9,939 nt of DNA from positions 1-9,939 of the forward strand of contig CADBPP010000044.1 in the NCBI GenBank assembly GCA_902796565.1, read 5' to 3'. The notes under the pieces were generated by a model that saw only the letters and a program-made list of their open reading frames with translations, was not told where the DNA came from and did no database searches. The stretch's first letter is position 1, and every line of letters starts with the position of its first letter. The DNA comes from an uncultured Eubacteriales bacterium (GTDB lineage Bacteria > Bacillota > Clostridia > Eubacteriales > Anaerofustaceae). Positions 6,946 through 9,939 of the stretch are shown here, in pieces. Made by a program: the position numbers and the translations under genes.

Positions 6946-7620
6946 TCATTCCAGGCGTTCTTTCCACAGGCCGCTCATGAAGTACATAAGAGCCGCCCAT
7001 GTCTGCAGCGGATAGGGATTGCCCTTCGGGTCCTTCCCGGCCAGGATCAGCTCCCTCGCCTCTCGGACATCCGGCAGGTAGAAGCCGTCAAAGAGCTCTC
7101 CTCCCACCGCGCCGCTCTGATCGAGGCACCCGAGATCATCCGTATCCACCACGGCGCACACCAGCGCGTTGCTCTCGTCGGAAAATCCGGGGGACGAGAT
7201 GACCATCGGGCTCACGGTGAACACCCTGTCGGTATCCTTTACAGTAAGGCCCGTTTCCTCCTTTATCTCCCTTAAAGCGGTGCGGATAAGAGGCTCCTCC
7301 GCGCCCCTGTCCTCCTCGTCTATGAGCCCCGCGGGAGGACTCAGCATGAAGCGGCCCAGGGGATAGCGGTATTCGTAGGAGAGCAGCAGCCTCTCCGGCA
7401 TGCCCTCCGTGCGGATTATCACGAAGCATGTGACAGCGTCCGGCAGCACAGAGGCGAACTGCTCGTCCCCCTTCACAGCCAGGAGTTCTTCCTTCGCCCT
7501 CCTGCTGACGTCATAGTAGTGCTTTCCCGGGGCGTATCTCAGGTCCGCCACCTTTATGTATCGGGTATCGAGAAGGATGTCCACATCCTCCAGTCTTATA
7601 ACGGGTGTCTTTCTGTCCAT
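6946..7620 (-). CDS. Nudix hydrolase, ADP-ribose pyrophosphatase type
   Basis: 224 residues. The Nudix core is clear: REIKEETGL (117-125) is an exact R-E-U-x-E-E-x-G-U, with Glu109 seven residues before it. The loop back to the family Gly is longer than standard: PPAGLIDEEDRGAEE (95-109) puts Gly98 ten residues before Glu109 instead of five. The PAGLID start and the upstream acid/basic strands (ILLDTRYIKVADLRY, 15-29) fit ADP-ribose or related nucleoside-diphosphate-sugar pyrophosphatases, which cut the diphosphate using Mg2+ held by the Glu cluster (Glu118, Glu121, Glu122). GFSDES (145-150) fits the substrate-side loop after the box. AAGGAG lies about 6-7 bases before the ATG. It begins 15 bases after the radical SAM stop and is the last gene of its operon. 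The fold is certain; the exact substrate is inferred. Confidence 0.9.
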   Translation of the reverse strand: MDRKTPVIRLEDVDILLDTRYIKVADLRYAPGKHYYDVSRRAKEELLAVKGDEQFASVLPDAVTCFVIIRTEGMPERLLLSYEYRYPLGRFMLSPPAGLIDEEDRGAEEPLIRTALREIKEETGLTVKDTDRVFTVSPMVISSPGFSDESNALVCAVVDTDDLGCLDQSGAVGGELFDGFYLPDVREARELILAGKDPKGNPYPLQTWAALMYFMSGLWKERLE

Positions 7621-7635
7621 ATGTGTCTCCTTTCC

Positions 7636-8538
7636 TTACACTCCCTCCAGGTCGAAGGGAGGGATAAAGCTCTCTGAAGCCGCCTCCCCTTCCTGTATGA
7701 AGGCGTTCTCCACTCCCATGTCCGCGGCGTAGTCTACCACCTCGTCGTATTCCTCCGGGGTGAGCTTTCTCTGAAGCTCGGGGAAGCCCTCGAGGCCTTC
7801 CATCGGTGTGTACTGGCTCATGATGGACAGGATCACGCTGTCTCCGTATGAGGAATAAACATGGCCGATCACGGCCTTGGAATCCTCAATGCACCCCGGA
7901 AGCACCAGATGCCTTACGATGACTCCCCTTTGCATCATGCCGTCATCGTCACAGACGATCCTTCCCTGCTGGGACACCATCTCTCTGAGGGCGGCCGCGG
8001 CGACTGACGGATAATCCTCGGCGGAGGAATACCTTTTCGCCAGAACGGGAGACATGTACTTGAAGTCGGTAAGGTATATGTCCGCAGTGCCCTCGAGCTT
8101 CTTCAGCGTATCGACCCTCTCGTACCCCGAGGTGTTCCAGACGATGGGCACCGAGAGCCCTCTTTCCCGGGCAAGCTTTACGGCTGTGATGATCCTGTCG
8201 GTGTAATGGGTGGGCGTGACCATGTTGATGTTGTGGGCTCCCCTCTCCTCGAGGGAGAGCATTATCTCGGTGAGGCGCTCCGCATCGATCATCTTTCCCG
8301 CTTCGCCCCGGGAGATCTCCCGGTTCTGACAGTATACGCATCTGAGGGGACAGCCGGAAAAAAAGATCGTGCCGGAACCCCTCTCCCCGGAGATGCATGG
8401 CTCCTCCCACATATGCAGCGACGCTCTGGCCACCATGATGCCGCCGGGGGGCACACTGCACACACCGGAAGAAAGCTCCCTGTCAGCGCCGCACTCCCTG
8501 GGACAGAGAAGGCAGCCCTTCTTTGATTCTTCAGACAT
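7636..8538 (-). CDS. Radical SAM protein, PflX-type (putative pyruvate formate-lyase activase homologue)
   Basis: 300 residues from ATG 8538 (MSEESKKGCLLCPRECG). The radical SAM cluster motif is CPLRCVYC (63-70, C-x3-C-x2-C), preceded by the family run MWEEPCISGERGSGTIFFSG (43-62) and followed by NREIS. The N-terminus holds additional cysteines at 9, 12, 16 and 27 (CLLCPREC ... C), which probably bind a second metal or Fe-S cluster, as is typical of the PflX group (COG1313). The family resembles glycyl-radical-enzyme activases and uses SAM and a [4Fe-4S] cluster, but its substrate is not established. The frame opens further upstream (to 8673), but that would run 45 codons into the esterase gene. 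ATG 8538 overlaps the esterase stop (8533-8531) by 8 bases with GGTGG just upstream, which fits coupled translation. No glycyl radical enzyme is in the window. Confidence 0.88.
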   Translation of the reverse strand: MSEESKKGCLLCPRECGADRELSSGVCSVPPGGIMVARASLHMWEEPCISGERGSGTIFFSGCPLRCVYCQNREISRGEAGKMIDAERLTEIMLSLEERGAHNINMVTPTHYTDRIITAVKLARERGLSVPIVWNTSGYERVDTLKKLEGTADIYLTDFKYMSPVLAKRYSSAEDYPSVAAAALREMVSQQGRIVCDDDGMMQRGVIVRHLVLPGCIEDSKAVIGHVYSSYGDSVILSIMSQYTPMEGLEGFPELQRKLTPEEYDEVVDYAADMGVENAFIQEGEAASESFIPPFDLEGV

Positions 8539-9217
8539 TTTCCACCATCCACACAATGCCCTTCGCGAGCCTTTTTTCCGGATCCCTGAAATGGCCTCCG
8601 GGATTTTTGTCATATCTGACCAGCCGCACCGAGGGATCGTTTTTGAAACGGCGGTAGAGCCTCTCATGCACATCCCCCACCGTCGCCATCATAGGGTCCG
8701 GGGTCGAGGATTCCTTTCCTCCCAGGGAAAGATAGATCGCCGCTCCCTCCCTTACGGGGGCGGATGAGGCCATCTCCTCAAAGCCGGGGAACCACAGGGA
8801 ACCCGAGCAGGAGGCGCATGATAAGAAAACGCCGCTTCTGAGATACGCCCAGAGGGAAAACAGCCCCGCCAGGGAATATCCCGCGATCATGAGGGGGACG
8901 TCTCCGAGGATGCGCGTGAGGTGTTCTCTCAGCTCTCCTTCGATGAAAAGGAGGGTATCCTCCCCCTTTCCGGAAAACTGCTGACCCGCGCCCCGGGCTT
9001 CCCACGGGGAGAGGCAGCTGTCCCAGTCAGGAACGAGCACATAGCAAAGGCTGGCCCGTCCGGGACCCCCTCCGAGGCCCTCCCGGATATGGGCGGTGAG
9101 CTGATCCGCGGTCTCGTTCTCATGCTCCCCGTTCATCACTATCACGCAGGGAGCACCCCGCTCCTCAGCCGGGATGAGGCTTACTGTGTATCCGTTCAGT
9201 TCAAACTTTTCCATCAT
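8531..9217 (-). CDS. Esterase-like alpha/beta hydrolase
   Basis: 228 residues, cytosolic, no signal peptide. The nucleophile elbow is IAGYSLAGLFSLWAY (111-125) with Ser115; the next residues, SCSGSLWFPGFEEM (136-149), match the strand following the elbow in the esterase D/enterochelin-esterase-like group. YLSLGGKES (162-170) is the strand that usually carries the acid region, and GGHF (207-210) supplies His209. It should hydrolyse an ester or similar bond; nothing shows the substrate. The gene starts with ATG ATG (9217 or 9214), with AAGGA 5 or 8 bases away, so the first residue is uncertain by one. It is first of a three-gene operon (esterase, radical SAM, Nudix) and follows the exchanger terminator, so it should have its own promoter, but I could not pick one out in the 26 bases before it. 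Confidence 0.85.
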   Translation of the reverse strand: MMEKFELNGYTVSLIPAEERGAPCVIVMNGEHENETADQLTAHIREGLGGGPGRASLCYVLVPDWDSCLSPWEARGAGQQFSGKGEDTLLFIEGELREHLTRILGDVPLMIAGYSLAGLFSLWAYLRSGVFLSCASCSGSLWFPGFEEMASSAPVREGAAIYLSLGGKESSTPDPMMATVGDVHERLYRRFKNDPSVRLVRYDKNPGGHFRDPEKRLAKGIVWMVENV

Positions 9218-9230
9218 GTCGGTCCTTTTG

Positions 9231-9240
9231 ACAATATTGT
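9231..9240. other. Perfect 10-base palindrome ACAATATTGT
   Basis: The sequence ACAATATTGT reads the same on both strands and sits 14 bases before the esterase ATG on the minus strand, between that start and the exchanger terminator. It lies where a promoter start region or an operator would be expected. No second copy was noticed. Short A+T palindromes also occur by chance. Confidence 0.35.
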
Positions 9241-9243
9241 TTT

Positions 9244-9273
9244 AAAAAGGGGAAACGCGTCCGCGTCTCCCCT
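9244..9273 (-). terminator. Rho-independent terminator of the exchanger gene
   Basis: On the minus strand a long hairpin (AGGGGA-c mismatch-ACGC at 9273-9263, loop, matching arm 9258-9248) is followed by TTTTTAAAA. It begins 9 bases after the exchanger stop codon. The stem is 11 bases with one mismatch and a short four-base loop. It separates the exchanger from the esterase operon on the same strand. Confidence 0.85.
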
Positions 9274-9281
9274 CCGTGTGA

Positions 9282-9939
9282 TCACAGTGTCATCACTGAG
9301 ATGACCAGATAACCTATGTATGACGCCAAGAGCAGGATCCCCTGCCACTTGGAGAACTTCTTAAGGATGATCGTGGGGATCACCGCCACGAACGCCAGCC
9401 AGATGGTGACCGGGATGTGCAGCGCCAGGTAGGACGGGTCTATGGCCATGACCGTCGATGTACGGGCACTGCCGATAAAGGACGAAAGGGGGACCACCAC
9501 GCACAGGTCCATGATGTTGGCGCCTATGATGTTGCCGATGGAGATATCGGACTGTTTCTTCACGATGGCTGTGATGGTGGTCACCAGCTCGGGAAGAGAC
9601 GTTCCCACGGAGATCAGTGTGATGGATACGATGATATCCGGCACTCTGAGGATCACGGCCAGCTTTTCGCCGTTGTCCACCAGGAGCCTTGCGCCCACCA
9701 CCATACAGACGGCGCCTCCGATGAACTTGATGATGTTCAGTATCAGGTCGTTCTTCTTGATATCCTTCTTTTTCTTCTTTCCGATATCAGAGGGATCCTT
9801 TCCGGCATAAATGCTGTCGGCGATGGATACGGCGCACAGGAACAGGAGCACAGCGGATTCCCAGACGACTATGGAAAGATCGGCCCCGAACAGGTACAGG
9901 AGCACCGTGGCCGTAAGGAATATCAGTCCGCTGGGGGCA
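9282..9939 (-). CDS. Sodium/calcium exchanger family protein, C-terminal part (cut by window edge)
   Basis: About 219 codons are visible and the frame is open to the right edge, so the true start is outside; the inner GTG at 9905 is not a start, since residues before it (APSGLIFLTAT) continue a helix. It is the second half of a CaCA antiporter. The alpha-2 repeat reads VVGARLLVDNGEKLA, then SVGTSLPELVTTITAIV with the ion-binding Glu, then SISIGNIIGANIMDL-like text (ISIGNIIGANIMDL), ending with helices up to LVISVMTL. Such proteins exchange Ca2+ for Na+ or H+ across the inner membrane. A lysine-rich cytosolic link (GKKKKKDIKKND) separates the halves. The ligand region carries Ala where the usual motif is G-S-N, and Asp (as in archaeal NCX repeat 2, from memory). 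A terminator follows directly. Family is firm; counter-ion is not known. Confidence 0.9.
   Translation of the reverse strand, partial: APSGLIFLTATVLLYLFGADLSIVVWESAVLLFLCAVSIADSIYAGKDPSDIGKKKKKDIKKNDLILNIIKFIGGAVCMVVGARLLVDNGEKLAVILRVPDIIVSITLISVGTSLPELVTTITAIVKKQSDISIGNIIGANIMDLCVVVPLSSFIGSARTSTVMAIDPSYLALHIPVTIWLAFVAVIPTIILKKFSKWQGILLLASYIGYLVISVMTL

Noticed and set aside
8539..8673. Longer start for the radical SAM protein at 8673
   Set aside because: The extra 45 residues would overlap the end of the esterase gene, including the region after His209. They match no part of the PflX family, which begins just before the CxxC motif.
9228..9233. TTGACA on the plus strand as a -35 box
   Set aside because: There is no -10 box at 16-18 bases and no plus-strand gene downstream; the region beyond is the exchanger terminator and gene on the other strand.
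9870..9905. GTG at 9905 as start of the exchanger
   Set aside because: The frame continues upstream without a stop to the window edge and the residues there continue a membrane helix. The real start is outside.
1..9939. CRISPR array, tRNA/rRNA, insertion sequence or prophage
   Set aside because: No direct repeats with regular spacing, no cloverleaf or rRNA-like sequence, and no transposase or integrase motif could be found on either strand.

Overview
The window looks like chromosomal DNA of a fairly GC-rich bacterium (roughly 55-60% G+C by eye). It is most likely an anaerobic member of the Bacillota, of clostridial type. The support is AGGAG/GGAGG-type ribosome binding sites, TATAAT promoters, a TTG start, a YsgA-like SpoU methylase next to nusB, a KtrB-sized potassium transporter and a PflX-type radical SAM protein. 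This assignment is an inference. There is no rRNA, tRNA, CRISPR array, insertion sequence or phage gene. Ten protein genes are visible, two of them cut by the window edges, and coding density is very high.

Region 1 (about 1-2210, minus strand). A tightly packed operon runs right to left: a TrkH/KtrB-family cation transporter subunit, a SpoU-family rRNA/tRNA 2'-O-methyltransferase starting one base after the transporter stop, and the first 35 codons of nusB. Transport is therefore transcribed together with RNA modification and antitermination functions. A TATAAT box lies directly in front of the transporter.

Region 2 (about 2194-6941, plus strand). A divergent promoter with a perfect TATAAT box drives three genes in a row: a membrane protein with an alpha/beta-hydrolase fold whose nucleophile Ser is Gly, an RgpF-like (rhamnan synthesis protein F family) protein with a TTG start, and an AlaA-type alanine aminotransferase. 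Gaps are only 10-16 bases, and a strong rho-independent terminator ends the unit. The first two genes suggest cell-surface glycan work. The link to alanine synthesis is unexplained.

Region 3 (about 6946-9217, minus strand). An esterase-like alpha/beta hydrolase, a PflX-type radical SAM protein (start overlaps the esterase stop by 8 bases) and a Nudix hydrolase of the ADP-ribose pyrophosphatase type form a second compact operon. It converges on the aminotransferase terminator.

Region 4 (about 9244-9939, minus strand). The C-terminal two-thirds of a sodium/calcium exchanger enters from the right edge and ends at its own terminator hairpin.

Most genes are ordinary housekeeping or metabolic families. 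The points most worth a second look are the pseudo-hydrolase/membrane protein paired with the RgpF-like protein, and the Gly-to-Ser change in the third pore loop of the TrkH-type transporter.
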